A stretch of DNA of 56,491 nt from Rhodospirillales bacterium (lineage in GTDB: Bacteria; Pseudomonadota; Alphaproteobacteria; Rhodospirillales; Defluviicoccaceae). Within the stretch, counting starts at the first letter, position 1, and each line of letters starts with the position of its first letter. The notes beneath the pieces are model-generated. The model saw only the letters and a program-made list of their open reading frames with translations. It had not been told where the DNA came from and did no database searches. The position numbers and the translations under genes were made by a program. The stretch spans positions 1 to 56,491 of the forward strand of contig REES01000066.1 in the NCBI GenBank assembly GCA_007694935.1. The letters run 5' to 3'. Below, piece by piece: positions 1 through 9,897 of this stretch.

Positions 1-40
1 GTTTACAGCCCGTCCCCTTTAGCCGCTCGGGCACCCCTCC
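1..40 (-). tRNA. tRNA-Tyr (GTA), 5' half, cut by window edge
   Basis: Read on the minus strand, this is the 5' half of a tyrosine tRNA: acceptor strand GGAGGGG, then TG, then a D-arm with CCCG and GGGG around GCGGCTAAA, then the start of the anticodon stem and the loop CTGTAAA. The GTA anticodon falls at positions 6-4. The long-variable-arm half and the 3' end lie outside the window. In many alphaproteobacteria this tRNA is divergent from rlmB, as here. Confidence 0.9.
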
Positions 41-82
41 GGCACGCCGCTAGCGCCAGCGAACCGGCGGAACGAGGTTCGC

Positions 83-111
83 AAATATGAACGTTTCGGT
101 CACGATGTCAA
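83..111 (-). promoter_or_regulatory. sigma-70-type promoter for tRNA-Tyr
   Basis: On the minus strand a perfect -35 TTGACA (111-106) is followed by a 17-nt spacer and ATATTT (88-83), placing transcription start about 35 nt before the tRNA 5' end. The near-consensus match suits a strongly expressed stable RNA. Confidence 0.75.
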
Positions 112-198
112 CGCCGCAGGTGTTCATCCAACGGCGGAACGTGGTCAGCCCTGTCGGCTTGCACCGACCACCCAATTTCGCAATAGCTACAGGCGCCC

Positions 199-1041
199 AT
201 GAGTAAACGCAAGCATCGGCATGGCGGTTCCCCGATCCGAAAGCCTGACCGCGAGGGCGCGACATGGCTGTTCGGCACGCACGCGGTGCTCGCCGCCATC
301 GCCAACCCGGACCGGACCTGCCGGCGGCTGGTTGCCGTGCCGGTCGCAGCCGACACCCTGGCGGCGGCGGCCAAGACGGCGGCGCCGCCCCGCCCTGCCG
401 TGGAGCTCCTGGACCCGCGAGGACTGGAAGCCCTGCTGCCGCCGGGGAGCGTGCACCAGGGTGTCGCCGTGCTGGCGGAGGCCTTGGCGCAACCTGGCCT
501 TGACCAGCTGCTGCAGGATCTCGGTCCGGACACCGCCGCCCGGGTCATCGTGCTGGACCAGGCCAGCGATCCCCGCAACGTCGGCGCCGTTCTGCGCTCG
601 GCCGCGGCGTTCGGCGCCGCGGCGATGATCGTTCAGGATCGGCACGCCCCGGCCGAGACAGGCACCCTCGCCAAGGCTGCCTCCGGCGCCCTGGAGGTGG
701 TGCCCATGGTCGCGGTCACCAACATCGCGCGATCCCTCGAGCGCCTGAAGAATGCGGGCTTCTGGTGCCTCGGCCTTGCCGGCGATGCCGACCGCCCGCT
801 GCCGGCCCTCGAGCCGATGCCGCGCCTCGCCCTGGTGATGGGGGCCGAAGGGCCCGGACTGCGTCGCCTGGTCCGGGAGACGTGTGACGTCCTTGCCCGC
901 ATCCCGATGCAATCGGGTGGTCCGGGCCGGGGTGTCGACAGTCTTAATGTCTCGGTCGCCGCCGCCATCGCCCTTTACGAACTCGCCAGGCACGATTTGG
1001 TCGCCCCAGCCGGGTTGAAGCCACCGGCAGCCGGCCACTAG
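199..1041 (+). CDS. rlmB: 23S rRNA 2'-O-ribose methyltransferase, TrmH/SpoU family (RlmB-like)
   Basis: A 280-residue SPOUT-class methyltransferase. An N-terminal RNA-binding region (about residues 20-100, starting with a typical [10 protein letters not shown] segment) precedes the SpoU domain with its three motifs: [29 protein letters not shown] and [15 protein letters not shown], the last forming the knotted SAM pocket. The family methylates a guanosine 2'-hydroxyl in 23S rRNA (G2251 in E. coli). The exact target here is inferred from family, and another TrmH-type specificity cannot be excluded. The start at 199 has no strong ribosome binding site. The stop shares a CTAG with the dapA stop on the other strand. 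Confidence 0.88.
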   Translation: MSKRKHRHGGSPIRKPDREGATWLFGTHAVLAAIANPDRTCRRLVAVPVAADTLAAAAKTAAPPRPAVELLDPRGLEALLPPGSVHQGVAVLAEALAQPGLDQLLQDLGPDTAARVIVLDQASDPRNVGAVLRSAAAFGAAAMIVQDRHAPAETGTLAKAASGALEVVPMVAVTNIARSLERLKNAGFWCLGLAGDADRPLPALEPMPRLALVMGAEGPGLRRLVRETCDVLARIPMQSGGPGRGVDSLNVSVAAAIALYELARHDLVAPAGLKPPAAGH

Positions 1042-1913
1042 GCCAGCAGGCCGACCTGCCGCATCGCCTGGCGCACCTTGTCCTTGCTGTCGTCGCTGAT
1101 GTCGGACAGCGGCAGGCGGACTTCCGGAGAGCATCGGCCGAGCAGGCTCACCGCATACTTCACCGGAGCCGGGCTGGTCTCGCAGAACAGCGCGAGATGG
1201 AGCGGCATCAGCCGGTCATGGAGGCTCATGGCCGTGCCGACGTCGCCGTCCCGCCATGCCCGCTGCACCTCGGCCGCGAGGGCCGGAGCGACATTGGCGG
1301 TCACGGAAATGCAGCCGTGACCGCCGGCGGCCAGAAACGGCAGCGCCGTGCCGTCCTCGCCGGAGAGCTGGCAGAACTCCCTGTCGATGGCGAGGCGGGT
1401 GCGGATCGGCCGGGCCAGATCCTGGGTGGCATCCTTGACGCCGACGATGTTGGGCAGCCTGGCCAGCCGCGCCATGGTTTCCACGGTCATGTCGACGACG
1501 CAGCGACCCGGGATGTTGTAGACGACGATCGGGATCGCCACCGCCTCACCGATCGCCTTGAAGTGCTGATACAGGCCTTCCTGCGTCGGCTTGTTGTAGT
1601 AAGGGGTGACGACCAGGGCGGCGTCTGCGCCGGCATCTCTGGCGTGGCGGGTAAGATCGATCGCCTCGGCGGTGGCGTTGGAGCCGGTGCCGGCGATCAC
1701 CGGCACCCGCTTCGCCACGTGGTCGATGCAGACCTCCACCACCCGTTTGTGCTCATCATGGCTGAGGGTCGGCGATTCGCCGGTGGTGCCGCATGGGACG
1801 ATGGCGTCGGTGCCTTCCGCGATGTGCCAGTCGATCAGGGCGCGATAGGCCGCCTCGTCGAACCCGCCCTCCCGGAACGGCGTAATGAGTGCAACGATCG
1901 AGCCCCTGAACAT
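1038..1913 (-). CDS. dapA: 4-hydroxy-tetrahydrodipicolinate synthase
   Basis: Condenses pyruvate with aspartate semialdehyde, the first committed step of lysine and diaminopimelate synthesis. The 291-residue protein starts [13 protein letters not shown], carries the GTTGESPTL pyruvate-binding loop, the catalytic Tyr in VVYNIPGR and the Schiff-base Lys in VGVKDAT. I chose the ATG at 1913 because a GGAG-type ribosome binding site lies just upstream and the family begins there; an upstream in-frame extension to 1985 lacks homology. It is divergent from slt and convergent with rlmB. A second, diverged member of this family lies at 37715-38602. Confidence 0.95.
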   Translation of the reverse strand: MFRGSIVALITPFREGGFDEAAYRALIDWHIAEGTDAIVPCGTTGESPTLSHDEHKRVVEVCIDHVAKRVPVIAGTGSNATAEAIDLTRHARDAGADAALVVTPYYNKPTQEGLYQHFKAIGEAVAIPIVVYNIPGRCVVDMTVETMARLARLPNIVGVKDATQDLARPIRTRLAIDREFCQLSGEDGTALPFLAAGGHGCISVTANVAPALAAEVQRAWRDGDVGTAMSLHDRLMPLHLALFCETSPAPVKYAVSLLGRCSPEVRLPLSDISDDSKDKVRQAMRQVGLLA

Positions 1914-2092
1914 GGTTTTCTCCGCCTCTCTGGCCCCTCGGAGCCGGGCACGATAACGCGGGGCGGCCGACTTGCAAACCTGCACGTTTCGCTAATCTTG
2001 AAGCGGCAAGCTGGGCCATTGTACCATCCGGGCGCAGCGGGCAGCGGGGGCGCCGCGGCGAAGGGCGGGTCACCGAACGCGGAGTTGATTCT

Positions 2093-4069
2093 GTGCGGCG
2101 TCATTGGTTGTGTCTTGCGCTGCTGGCCGCAGCGATCAGTTTGCTCATCTCCGGCCAAACCTCAGCGGCCTCACCGTCGCCGGCCGAAGCGAACCTGGGA
2201 CGGGAGGCGTTCACCGCGGCCAACGCCGGCAACTGGGTGACCGCGCAGCGCACCATCGAGCGCGTCGGCCATCCCGTGGCGGGCAAGCTGCTGGTCTGGT
2301 ACCGGGCAACACGCCCCAACAGCACCGCCTCTTTCGACGAGATCAGCCGCTTCATCGCCGACAACCCGGCTTGGCCAAACCAGCGGCTGCTACGCCAGCG
2401 TGCCGAGGAGGCGATGACCGCCGATCTGCCGCCCCGGCGCATCGTCGACTGGTTCCGCCGCTTCGAGCCGGTCACCACCGAGGGCCGGGTGCGCTACGCC
2501 CGTGCGCTCGCCGCGATCGGCGAGCGCGACGCCGCCGCGACCATGGCCCGGAGCGTCTGGACCGACGGCTGGTTCTCCGCCAACACCCAGGGCCGCTTTC
2601 TTGACGAATTCGGCGGCTTGCTCGGCGCCGCCGACCACCAGGCTCGGGTCGAGCACCTGGTTTGGCAGGGCCGCATCGACGAGGCCAACCGCGTGCTGTC
2701 CCGGGTGGATCCGGGGAGCCGGGCGCTCGCCACCGCACGCCTGCAACTCCGCCAGATGGCGCCCGGTGTCGACGGAGCGATCGGCCAAGTGCCTTTGCAA
2801 CTGCAGCAGCATCCGGGCCTGATCTACGAACGGGCACGCTGGCGCCGCCTCAAGGACCGGGACGACGACGCCCGGGAGCTTCTCTTGCGTCATCCTTCGG
2901 AGACGGGTGATCCGGACCTTTGGTGGACGGAGCGGCACATATTGGCCCGCCGCTCCCTGGCCGATGGCCGCCACCAGGAGGCCTACCGGATCGCCAGCAA
3001 CCATGGGAACGGCATCGGCACCTCGTATGCTGAGTCGCAGTGGATGTCCGGCTGGATCGCGCTCCGCTTTCTCAACGATCCACGAACCGCCCGGCGCCAT
3101 TTCGAGACCATGCATTCAGGCGTTCACATGCCTATCAGCGTCGCCCGGGGTGCCTATTGGGCGGGACGGGCGGCGGAAGCGGAACGAGATGCCGCCGCTG
3201 CCGACCGCTGGTACCGGGCGGCCGCACAACATCCGTCGACATTCTACGGCCAGCTCGCCGCGGCCCGCATCACCCCGGATCGCCCGCTGCCTCTCGCGCC
3301 AGACCCGGTCCCGTCCGCTGCGGAACGTCGGGCCTTCGACTCCCATGAATTGACGGCCGCGGTGCACCTGCTGACCGGTTTCGGCCAGCGCGACCTCGCT
3401 GGCACCTTCCTGCTGCACTTGGCCACCATCGGCGACGGCCCGGCATGGCCAGTGATGGCCGCCGCCCTGGCCCAATCCAAGGGGCGCGCCGATCTCGGTG
3501 TGGCCATCTCCAGGCGGGTCACCCGCGATGGGACCTTCCTGCTGGAGCACGGTTATCCGACGCTGCCGGTGCCGACGGGGGTCAACGGCATAACCCACGG
3601 GCTGGAGAAGCCGCTGGTCCTTGCCATCATCCGCCAGGAAAGCGCCTATCAGGTGGATGCGGTCAGCCGCGCCGGCGCCCTCGGCCTGATGCAGCTCATG
3701 CCGGCCACCGCCCAGCAGGTGGCGCAACGAATGGCGCTGCCGTACTCGCCGCAGCGGCTGGTCACCGATCCCGACTACAACATGAATCTCGGCCAGTCGT
3801 ACATGCGGTCGATGCTGGATCGGTTCGACGGGTCCTACGTGCTGTCGCTGGCGGCGTACAACGCCGGACCGGGACGTTCGGTCACTTGGCGCAGCCGCAA
3901 CGGCTCGCCCAACGCCGGGGTTGACGCCGCGATCGACTGGATCGAACTGATCCCGTTCTCGGAGACCCGCAACTACGTGCAGCGCACACTGGAGCATCTC
4001 CAGGTCTATCGCGCCCGGGTCAACGGCGGCTCGCCGCCTCGGCTGCTGGAGGCCGACCTGCTTCGCTGA
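2093..4069 (+). CDS. slt: soluble lytic murein transglycosylase
   Basis: Cleaves the glycan strands of peptidoglycan in the periplasm. The 658-residue product has a signal peptide (residues 1-26, basic start then a leucine/alanine core), a long alpha-superhelical U-domain of TPR-like helices (about 30-470), and a C-terminal SLT domain. The catalytic Glu is E516 in IIRQESAYQ, followed by GALGLMQLMPATA and LSLAAYNAGPG. It starts with GTG preceded by GGAG at 2081-2084. Length and layout match the Slt70 family. Confidence 0.92.
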   Translation: MRRHWLCLALLAAAISLLISGQTSAASPSPAEANLGREAFTAANAGNWVTAQRTIERVGHPVAGKLLVWYRATRPNSTASFDEISRFIADNPAWPNQRLLRQRAEEAMTADLPPRRIVDWFRRFEPVTTEGRVRYARALAAIGERDAAATMARSVWTDGWFSANTQGRFLDEFGGLLGAADHQARVEHLVWQGRIDEANRVLSRVDPGSRALATARLQLRQMAPGVDGAIGQVPLQLQQHPGLIYERARWRRLKDRDDDARELLLRHPSETGDPDLWWTERHILARRSLADGRHQEAYRIASNHGNGIGTSYAESQWMSGWIALRFLNDPRTARRHFETMHSGVHMPISVARGAYWAGRAAEAERDAAAADRWYRAAAQHPSTFYGQLAAARITPDRPLPLAPDPVPSAAERRAFDSHELTAAVHLLTGFGQRDLAGTFLLHLATIGDGPAWPVMAAALAQSKGRADLGVAISRRVTRDGTFLLEHGYPTLPVPTGVNGITHGLEKPLVLAIIRQESAYQVDAVSRAGALGLMQLMPATAQQVAQRMALPYSPQRLVTDPDYNMNLGQSYMRSMLDRFDGSYVLSLAAYNAGPGRSVTWRSRNGSPNAGVDAAIDWIELIPFSETRNYVQRTLEHLQVYRARVNGGSPPRLLEADLLR

Positions 4070-4105
4070 CCGGGCGGGGCATGGGGTCACGGCATGGCTC
4101 GCGGC

Positions 4106-4135
4106 GGCCGGCTCAGCCTGACTGACCGGCCTTTT
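4106..4135 (+). terminator. Rho-independent terminator after slt
   Basis: GGCCGG (4106-4111) pairs with CCGGCC (4126-4131). The stem is extended by TCAG/CTGA after a bulge and is followed directly by TTTT. It lies 37 bp after the slt stop and ahead of the HAD hydrolase. Confidence 0.6.
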
Positions 4136-4187
4136 GCCGGGTTCAGGGCGCCTTAAGGGACGCCAGAGGTGACGGAGCGGCGGCGAG

Positions 4188-4877
4188 ATGGGCGACGCAG
4201 CGCGGGACAGTGACATCGGGGCATGCGTGTTCGATGCCTATGGTACGCTGTTCGACGTCAATGCCGCCGCCGAACGCTGCCGGGACGCACTGGGTGACAA
4301 GGCCGACGCCCTGTCCGCCGTATGGCGGACCAAGCAGCTCGAGTACACTTGGCTTCGGAGCCTCCGCGGTGACTACGTGGATTTCTGGCACGTCACCGGC
4401 CACAGCCTGGACTACGCCTTGGCCGCCGTGGGCATCAAGGATGATGCCCTGCGGACGCGGCTGATGGAGCTATACTTCGTGCTGGACGCCTACGCCGACG
4501 TGCAGCCGACGCTGGAGCGCATCCGTGCTGCCGGCATGAGGACAGCCATCCTTTCGAACGGGTCGCCCAGCATGCTGATCGCGGCGGTCCGCCATGCCGG
4601 CCTGGAGCGGCTGATCAATGACCTGCTGTCGGTGGACGCGGTCGGCATCTACAAGCCCCACCCCAGCAGCTACCAGCTCGCGGTCGACCGACTGAAGCTG
4701 CCGGCGGAGCGCATCTGCTTCCTGTCGGCCAACCCGTGGGACGTGTCCGGCGCAGCGCTGTTCGGGTTCCGGGTGGTCTGGATCAACCGCTTCGGCCGCA
4801 TGCCGGAACGGCTTCCCGGCACCCCGAAACACGAGATTCGCACGCTGGACGACCTGCCGCCGCTGCTGGGGCTCTAG
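4188..4877 (+). CDS. HAD-family hydrolase, haloacid dehalogenase type II
   Basis: A 229-residue HAD-superfamily hydrolase that resembles the L-2-haloacid dehalogenase branch. Motif I is CVFDAYGTLFD with nucleophile D16, motif II is ILSNGSPSML, motif III is the Lys in IYKPHPSSY, and motif IV falls in FLSANPWDVSGA. The SANPWDVSGA signature is typical of type II 2-haloacid dehalogenases, which release halide from L-2-haloalkanoates. The physiological substrate cannot be told from sequence and a general phosphatase-like role is possible. It appears monocistronic, placed after the slt terminator. Confidence 0.85.
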   Translation: MGDAARDSDIGACVFDAYGTLFDVNAAAERCRDALGDKADALSAVWRTKQLEYTWLRSLRGDYVDFWHVTGHSLDYALAAVGIKDDALRTRLMELYFVLDAYADVQPTLERIRAAGMRTAILSNGSPSMLIAAVRHAGLERLINDLLSVDAVGIYKPHPSSYQLAVDRLKLPAERICFLSANPWDVSGAALFGFRVVWINRFGRMPERLPGTPKHEIRTLDDLPPLLGL

Positions 4878-4939
4878 AGCCGCACCCGGCGATGCCGCGG
4901 ACTTGCCTCCCCGGCCGAGGTGGCTTGCGCTCCTTCCGG

Positions 4940-6271
4940 CTAGTTGGCGTCGGCAGCCTGCATGATCCGCCCGTCGGCACCGATGAACTTCATCGGATCA
5001 CGCACCTCGCCGTCGACCAGCACTTCGTAGTGCAGATGCGGACCGGTCGCCCGGCCGCTGGCGCCCAGCAGGCCGATCACTTGGCCCGTGGTCACCTTTT
5101 CACCCACCCCGACGTCGATCCGCGCCAGGTGCGCATACTTGGTGGTGACCATCTCGTTGTGGCGGATCTCGATCAGCCGCCCGTAGTTGCGCTGCCAGCC
5201 GGCGAACACCACCTCCCCTGCCGCGGTGGCCAGCACCGGTGACCGGTTTGGCGCGTTGAGATCGACGCCCTGGTGAAAGGCCCAGCGACGGTTGAACGGA
5301 TCGCGGCGCTTGCCGAACGGACTGCCGATCCGGTAGGAATCCAGCGGTGCCGCCAGCGGCAGGGTCTCGATCACCCCCCTCAGCATGTCCCAACGGATCA
5401 GGTTGTCGTCCGGCGCCACCCCGGGGCGGTTTTCGGCCGCCGCGGCGTGCGGCGGCGACAGGGCGACGAACGGGCCACCCAAACCCTCCTCCGGCGTTGA
5501 GGCCGCCAGCAGATCCTCGACATCGAGCCCGATGCTGGCGATGATCCGCTCCATCTCGACCACCTGCTGCGCGGCATGGGCGCTCATCCGCTCGAGGATG
5601 TCCCGCCGGGACGTCTCCAGCTGGGACAGCGCATTCTTGAACGCCTCGATGCGGCCCTGGATGCCCTGGATGCGCAACAGCAGCGCCCGCTCGCCGGGGC
5701 TGATGGTGCCCTCCTCGTAACCGATGCGATGCAGGCCGTCGGCATCCCGGCCAGCCTGCCCGGTCAGGCGCTTGACCTCCCGCTCGATCGCTGCGAGGTC
5801 CTGAAGTAGCTTCTGCTGTGTCTCCAGGACTTCGGCGTGATCGCGGCTGAGTTCCTCCAGCTTTTCCCGTGCGACAGTGGCTGCCGCCTTGCTGGCCTCC
5901 ACCTCGGCTGCCAGCCGGGCGTTGCGGTCGATCAACCGGCGGACCGCCCGCCAGTCGTCGTCCAGCGACCGGATCGCCCCGTCAACCACTTCGGCATGGT
6001 ATGCCACGCCGTCCAAAATCATCTGATAGGCTTGGCGTGTCGCTGCGATGTCGCGGGTGAAGGCACCAAGACCGGTCAATCCGGCCACGCTCACCGCCAC
6101 CAGGAGGATGGCGGCGAGGGTGCCCGTCAGGACGCCGCGACGCGGGCGAAGACCCCCTTGCCGGGCGCTGTCACGGTCGGCCGATGACGTCGTGCTATTG
6201 ATCGGTGGGTGACCGGCCGCGCTGCGTCCGGCTTCGATCGAGCTTCGATTCGTCGACGCCTGTTCTCGCAT
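4940..6271 (-). CDS. M23 family metallopeptidase (LytM-type) with coiled coil
   Basis: A 443-residue membrane-anchored peptidoglycan endopeptidase or division-type activator. A basic, disordered N-terminus is followed by one membrane segment (about residues 49-71), a long charged coiled coil (about 95-250) and a C-terminal M23 domain. The zinc ligands are visible in HQGVDLNAP and GPHLHYEV, with SPFGKRRDPFN at the domain start. Coiled coil plus LytM resembles EnvC/DipM-like factors, but full M23 ligands suggest an active endopeptidase. An upstream start at 6271 is used because it keeps the basic cytoplasmic segment; a later start is possible. Confidence 0.85.
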   Translation of the reverse strand: MREQASTNRSSIEAGRSAAGHPPINSTTSSADRDSARQGGLRPRRGVLTGTLAAILLVAVSVAGLTGLGAFTRDIAATRQAYQMILDGVAYHAEVVDGAIRSLDDDWRAVRRLIDRNARLAAEVEASKAAATVAREKLEELSRDHAEVLETQQKLLQDLAAIEREVKRLTGQAGRDADGLHRIGYEEGTISPGERALLLRIQGIQGRIEAFKNALSQLETSRRDILERMSAHAAQQVVEMERIIASIGLDVEDLLAASTPEEGLGGPFVALSPPHAAAAENRPGVAPDDNLIRWDMLRGVIETLPLAAPLDSYRIGSPFGKRRDPFNRRWAFHQGVDLNAPNRSPVLATAAGEVVFAGWQRNYGRLIEIRHNEMVTTKYAHLARIDVGVGEKVTTGQVIGLLGASGRATGPHLHYEVLVDGEVRDPMKFIGADGRIMQAADAN

Positions 6272-6545
6272 GCTTCACTCCGACAGCTGTTTCTCCAGTC
6301 ATCGGCACCGCCCGTGGTCTCCGGACCAGGACGGTGAGACCCACGCCGGGTCCGGCGACAGCCCGGACGCGCGGCAAAGCGCCCCGTTTGGGGGATGCGC
6401 GAAGGTAACCCAGCAGCCACGTCACTAGAACTCTTGATCCCCCTGCTGCGCCCGCGGCCCCGCATTTCCGGATTACGGACGGTACGGGATGCCGCTACCA
6501 TGCCGTCGTCGGTTCGACCAAAGGCGCAAACCCGACGGAGATGGC

Positions 6546-7028
6546 ATGCGTTCTGTACCTGACAGCGTCTCGCTAAGCAACCCGGCAGCGCTGGTCGCCA
6601 CCGGCTTCGGTATCGGCCTGCTGCCGCGGGCACCGGGGACGTGGGCATCGCTGGCCGCTCTGCCGTTCGGCTGGGCGATCGTGAGCCTGGTCGGCACCGC
6701 CGGTCTCGCGCTGGCGGTACTGGCGACATTCGCTGCGGGGTGGTGGGCGGCGGGGCAGGTCGCCCGCGACAGCGGCGATGCCGACCCCGGCCTCGTGGTG
6801 ATCGACGAGGTTGTCGGACAGTGGATCGTGCTGCTGGCCGTGCCGCTCGACCCGCTGCTCTATGGTCTTGCCTTCCTTGCGTTTCGCCTGTTCGACATCG
6901 CCAAGCCGTTTCCGGTATCGTGGGCCGAGCGCCGGTTGGCCGGCGGCCTCGGCATCATGGCCGACGACGTGCTGGCCGCCGGCTATGCCGTGGCCTTGGT
7001 GCTGCTGGCACGGTGGCTGCTGGGATGA
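6546..7028 (+). CDS. pgpA: phosphatidylglycerophosphatase A
   Basis: Removes the phosphate from phosphatidylglycerol phosphate, the last step of phosphatidylglycerol synthesis at the inner membrane. The 160-residue product shows the family landmarks GLLPRAPGTWASL and VVIDEVVGQWI plus several membrane segments. The ATG at 6546 was chosen because GGAG lies 5 bp upstream; an in-frame ATG at 6489 has no such site. Its stop overlaps the start of the next gene by 4 bp (ATGA), so the two are translationally coupled. Confidence 0.9.
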   Translation: MRSVPDSVSLSNPAALVATGFGIGLLPRAPGTWASLAALPFGWAIVSLVGTAGLALAVLATFAAGWWAAGQVARDSGDADPGLVVIDEVVGQWIVLLAVPLDPLLYGLAFLAFRLFDIAKPFPVSWAERRLAGGLGIMADDVLAAGYAVALVLLARWLLG

Positions 7029-7528
7029 CCGAGGAGAAGACCGGGATCCCCTCGCTGGCCGGCGCGCTTCTGGCGCGGTGCCGGGCGACCGGCCTCAGGC
7101 TTGCCACCGCCGAGTCGTGCACCGGCGGGATGATCGCCGCGGCCCTGACCGACGTCGCCGGATCGTCCGACGTTTTCGAGCGCGGCTTCGTCACCTATGC
7201 CAACGCCGCCAAGATCGACATGCTGGGGGTTGAGGCAGCGATGATCGCAGAATTCGGTGCGGTCAGCGAGCCGGTGGCACGGGCGATGTGCCAGGGCGCA
7301 CTGAGCCGGGCACCGGTCGATCTGGCGGTCGCGGTTACCGGGATCGCCGGACCCGGCGGCGGCACCGAAGCCAAGCCGGTGGGATTGGTTCACCTGGCGG
7401 CCGGCCGCGCCGGCGGTGAGATCCGCCATCGCAGCGCGGTGTTCAGAGGCGGCCGTTCCGCGGTGCGAACCGGCGCCACGACCGCGGCGCTGGCCATGCT
7501 GCTGGCCCTGGCGGAAGGCGAGCCGTAG
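7025..7528 (+). CDS. pncC: CinA C-terminal-domain protein, nicotinamide-nucleotide amidohydrolase
   Basis: A 167-residue stand-alone CinA C-terminal domain (PncC family), which deamidates nicotinamide mononucleotide in NAD recycling. The hallmark ATAESCTGGMIAAALTDVAGSS with FVTYANAAKIDMLGV, and AVTGIAGPGGGT further on, are all present. It starts within the pgpA stop (ATGA overlap) and is convergent with ratA, 7 bp away. The pgpA-pncC neighbourhood is common in alphaproteobacteria. Confidence 0.9.
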   Translation: MTEEKTGIPSLAGALLARCRATGLRLATAESCTGGMIAAALTDVAGSSDVFERGFVTYANAAKIDMLGVEAAMIAEFGAVSEPVARAMCQGALSRAPVDLAVAVTGIAGPGGGTEAKPVGLVHLAAGRAGGEIRHRSAVFRGGRSAVRTGATTAALAMLLALAEGEP

Positions 7529-7535
7529 CCGACGT

Positions 7536-8027
7536 TCAGCCCTTGGACGGTGCGACCGTCTGCGCCGATGGCTGGGGGGGGCGCACCGTTCCGGGGCCGT
7601 ACAACGCGACCGCCCGCTTCTCGAAGGCGCCGACCATGCGCTGCACCGCCTCGTTGAACAGGGTCTTGATCACCTTCTGCAGCAGCCGGGAGTGGAACTC
7701 GAAGTCCACATAGAAATCGATTACGCAGCCGCCTTCGCCATACGGCTCCAGCGACCAGTGATTATTGAGATAGCGGAACGGCCCTTCATAGTACTTGACG
7801 TCGATCCGGTCCGGACGCCTCAGCGTGACCTGGGAGGTGAAGCGCTCCCGGAAGAACTTGTAGCCGATCACCAGATCCGCCACCAGCATGTTGGGTTGCG
7901 GCCGCTGACGGATGCGCGCGGCAACGCACCAGGGGAGAAAATCCGGATAGCGCTCCACGTCAGCGACCAGATCGAAGATCTGCTGCGGGGAGTAAGGCAC
8001 GACGCGGCGCTCGGCATGGGTGGGCAT
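7536..8027 (-). CDS. RatA/COQ10-type SRPBCC protein
   Basis: A 163-residue START-like (SRPBCC) domain protein of the RatA/COQ10 family. It opens with YSPQQIFDLVADVERYPDFLPWC, diagnostic of the family. Mitochondrial COQ10 binds ubiquinone and supports respiration, while E. coli RatA was described as a ribosome-association toxin. In alphaproteobacteria a coenzyme-Q chaperone role is the better guess. It lies 3 bp after lipA on the same strand, so the two probably share a transcript. Confidence 0.85.
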   Translation of the reverse strand: MPTHAERRVVPYSPQQIFDLVADVERYPDFLPWCVAARIRQRPQPNMLVADLVIGYKFFRERFTSQVTLRRPDRIDVKYYEGPFRYLNNHWSLEPYGEGGCVIDFYVDFEFHSRLLQKVIKTLFNEAVQRMVGAFEKRAVALYGPGTVRPPQPSAQTVAPSKG

Positions 8028-8030
8028 GAT

Positions 8031-8987
8031 TCAGGGGACCCTCGGGTCAGCCGGCACGAGCGCCCGAAGGCGTGCCTGCCGCAACGATTCAAAATCCCGG
8101 TCTGCGTGATAGGAGGACCGCGTCAGCGGGCTCGAGGCGACCATCAGGAACCCCTTGGATTCACCGACCCGCTTATACTCGGCAAACTCTTCCGGTGTCA
8201 CGAACCGGCTGATGGCGGCGTGCCGCGGGGTCGGCTGCAGGTACTGGCCGATGGTGAGGAAGTCGACCCGGGCCGAACGCAGGTCGTCCATCACCTGCAG
8301 AACCTCCAGCCGCTCCTCACCAAGTCCCACCATGATGCCGGACTTGGTGAAGGCGGCGGGATCGAGATCCTTGGCCCGGTCCAGCAGTCGCAGCGAATGG
8401 TAGTACCGCGCCCCTGGGCGAATGGTCGGATAGAGCCGCGGCACCGTCTCCAGATTGTGGTTGAACACGTCCGGGCCGGCCGCGATGACCGCTTCCAGGG
8501 CACCTTCCTTGTGGCGGAAGTCCGGGGTAAGAACCTCGATGGTGGTGCCGGGCGAAGCATCCCGGATCCGCCCGATGCAGCGGACGAACTGGGCTGCACC
8601 ACCGTCGTCGAGATCGTCGCGATCCACCGAGGTGATCACCACGTGCTTGAGGCCCATGGTGGCCACTGTTACCGCCAAGTTTTCCGGCTCCATTGGATCG
8701 ACGGCGCGAGGCCGCCCGGTGGCAACGTTGCAGAAGGCGCAAGCGCGGGTGCAGATGTCGCCGAGGATCATCACGGTGGCGTGCTTGCGCGACCAGCATT
8801 CGCCGATGTTGGGGCAGGCCGCTTCCTCGCAAACGGTGTGCAGGCTGTGCTCCCGCATCAGCCGCCGGGTCTCGCCGTAGCCGGCGGACGTCGGCGCCTT
8901 GACCCGGATCCAGTCTGGCTTGCGCGGCGACGGATTGACCGGCCGATGCGCCTTCTCCGGATGGCGCTGCGAGGGGTTTGAGGTCAT
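8031..8987 (-). CDS. lipA: lipoyl synthase (radical SAM)
   Basis: Inserts two sulfur atoms into octanoyl groups on lipoyl domains. The 318-residue protein has both iron-sulfur motifs: [12 protein letters not shown] for the auxiliary cluster and CTRACAFC for the radical-SAM cluster, plus a C-terminal RSSYHAD segment with the cluster-ligating Ser. The start at 8987 follows the family (MTSNPSQ); an in-frame extension to 9074 has no homology. No strong ribosome binding site is visible at the chosen start. Confidence 0.95.
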   Translation of the reverse strand: MTSNPSQRHPEKAHRPVNPSPRKPDWIRVKAPTSAGYGETRRLMREHSLHTVCEEAACPNIGECWSRKHATVMILGDICTRACAFCNVATGRPRAVDPMEPENLAVTVATMGLKHVVITSVDRDDLDDGGAAQFVRCIGRIRDASPGTTIEVLTPDFRHKEGALEAVIAAGPDVFNHNLETVPRLYPTIRPGARYYHSLRLLDRAKDLDPAAFTKSGIMVGLGEERLEVLQVMDDLRSARVDFLTIGQYLQPTPRHAAISRFVTPEEFAEYKRVGESKGFLMVASSPLTRSSYHADRDFESLRQARLRALVPADPRVP

Positions 8988-9131
8988 GTCAACGATATTG
9001 CGCGATCGGCCTTCCCCTTCAAGGCGAACGTGGGGCGGGTGACCCGGTTCCTGGGGTATCGTGTGGCCCGCCACATCACCCGACCGAGACGAACCGGTCC
9101 TTCGCGGGGCTTGGGGCTGGCGCCGGTCGCG

Positions 9132-9800
9132 TCACGCCGGCGGAGGCGGCCCCGGCAGCCGAGCATCCAGGCGCACCAAGCCGGCGTCATCGCCGTCGAT
9201 GCGGATCTGGGCCCCCAGTTCCTCCGCCAGGCGGGCCGCCATGTAGGCATGGACGTTGCGCGCCGTCAGATGCTCCGGCTTGACGTCCGGAGTCAACGCC
9301 ATCCGCACCTCCGGCGGCAGGACCGCGCCCCGGCCCTCCGCAGCCAAGACACCATGCAACCCGCCCTCCCGTTCCGAGATCGCCACCCGAAGCACCCCGC
9401 CCCGGCCGACGGCATCGACCGCCACCAGGATCAGACACAGCAGCAACCGCATGGCACCGGCGGGCCGGGGGGCATTCAGATCGACCGCATCGGGCTCCTG
9501 GGCCTCCGGCCAGTCCAGACTGATGGAGCCCATGTCGAATAGTCCGCAAGCCAGCCTCCGAACTTCCGCAAGCGCCACCCCGGCCTCGGTTCCGCCCTGC
9601 AGCCCGAACGCCATCCGAAAGAAAGCCAAGAGCTTGGCAAGGCGGGCTCCGCTGGCGCCGATCAGGCTCAGGCACTCGGCATCCGCGGCACCTTCCTGCC
9701 CCGTCAGCTCGATTCCGGCGTTGACGGCAACGATCGGGCCGGCGAGGTCGTGGCAGAGGCGCGAGCACAGAAGCTGACCAACGCGGAGATCGACCAGCAT
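9132..9800 (-). CDS. chpT: histidine phosphotransferase ChpT-like
   Basis: A 222-residue phosphotransferase of the ChpT family, which relays phosphate from CckA to CtrA and CpdR in alphaproteobacterial cell-cycle control. The phospho-accepting His is H17 in LCSRLCHDLAGPIVAVNAG. A degenerate GHKL-type C-terminal half follows (about residues 95-215). The start at 9800 gives the family N-terminus MLVDLRVGQ. It lies 97 bp after the lipoprotein gene on the same strand and may be co-transcribed with the MCE operon, although a separate promoter is equally possible. Confidence 0.85.
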   Translation of the reverse strand: MLVDLRVGQLLCSRLCHDLAGPIVAVNAGIELTGQEGAADAECLSLIGASGARLAKLLAFFRMAFGLQGGTEAGVALAEVRRLACGLFDMGSISLDWPEAQEPDAVDLNAPRPAGAMRLLLCLILVAVDAVGRGGVLRVAISEREGGLHGVLAAEGRGAVLPPEVRMALTPDVKPEHLTARNVHAYMAARLAEELGAQIRIDGDDAGLVRLDARLPGPPPPA

Positions 9801-9897
9801 GCGCAAGTCCCCTGAACAGCTCGGATCAATCGGGCGCCGAAACGCTACCATAAGCTGATCCGGGCCGCGACTCGACCGTGGGCGCCCCCGACCGGGA

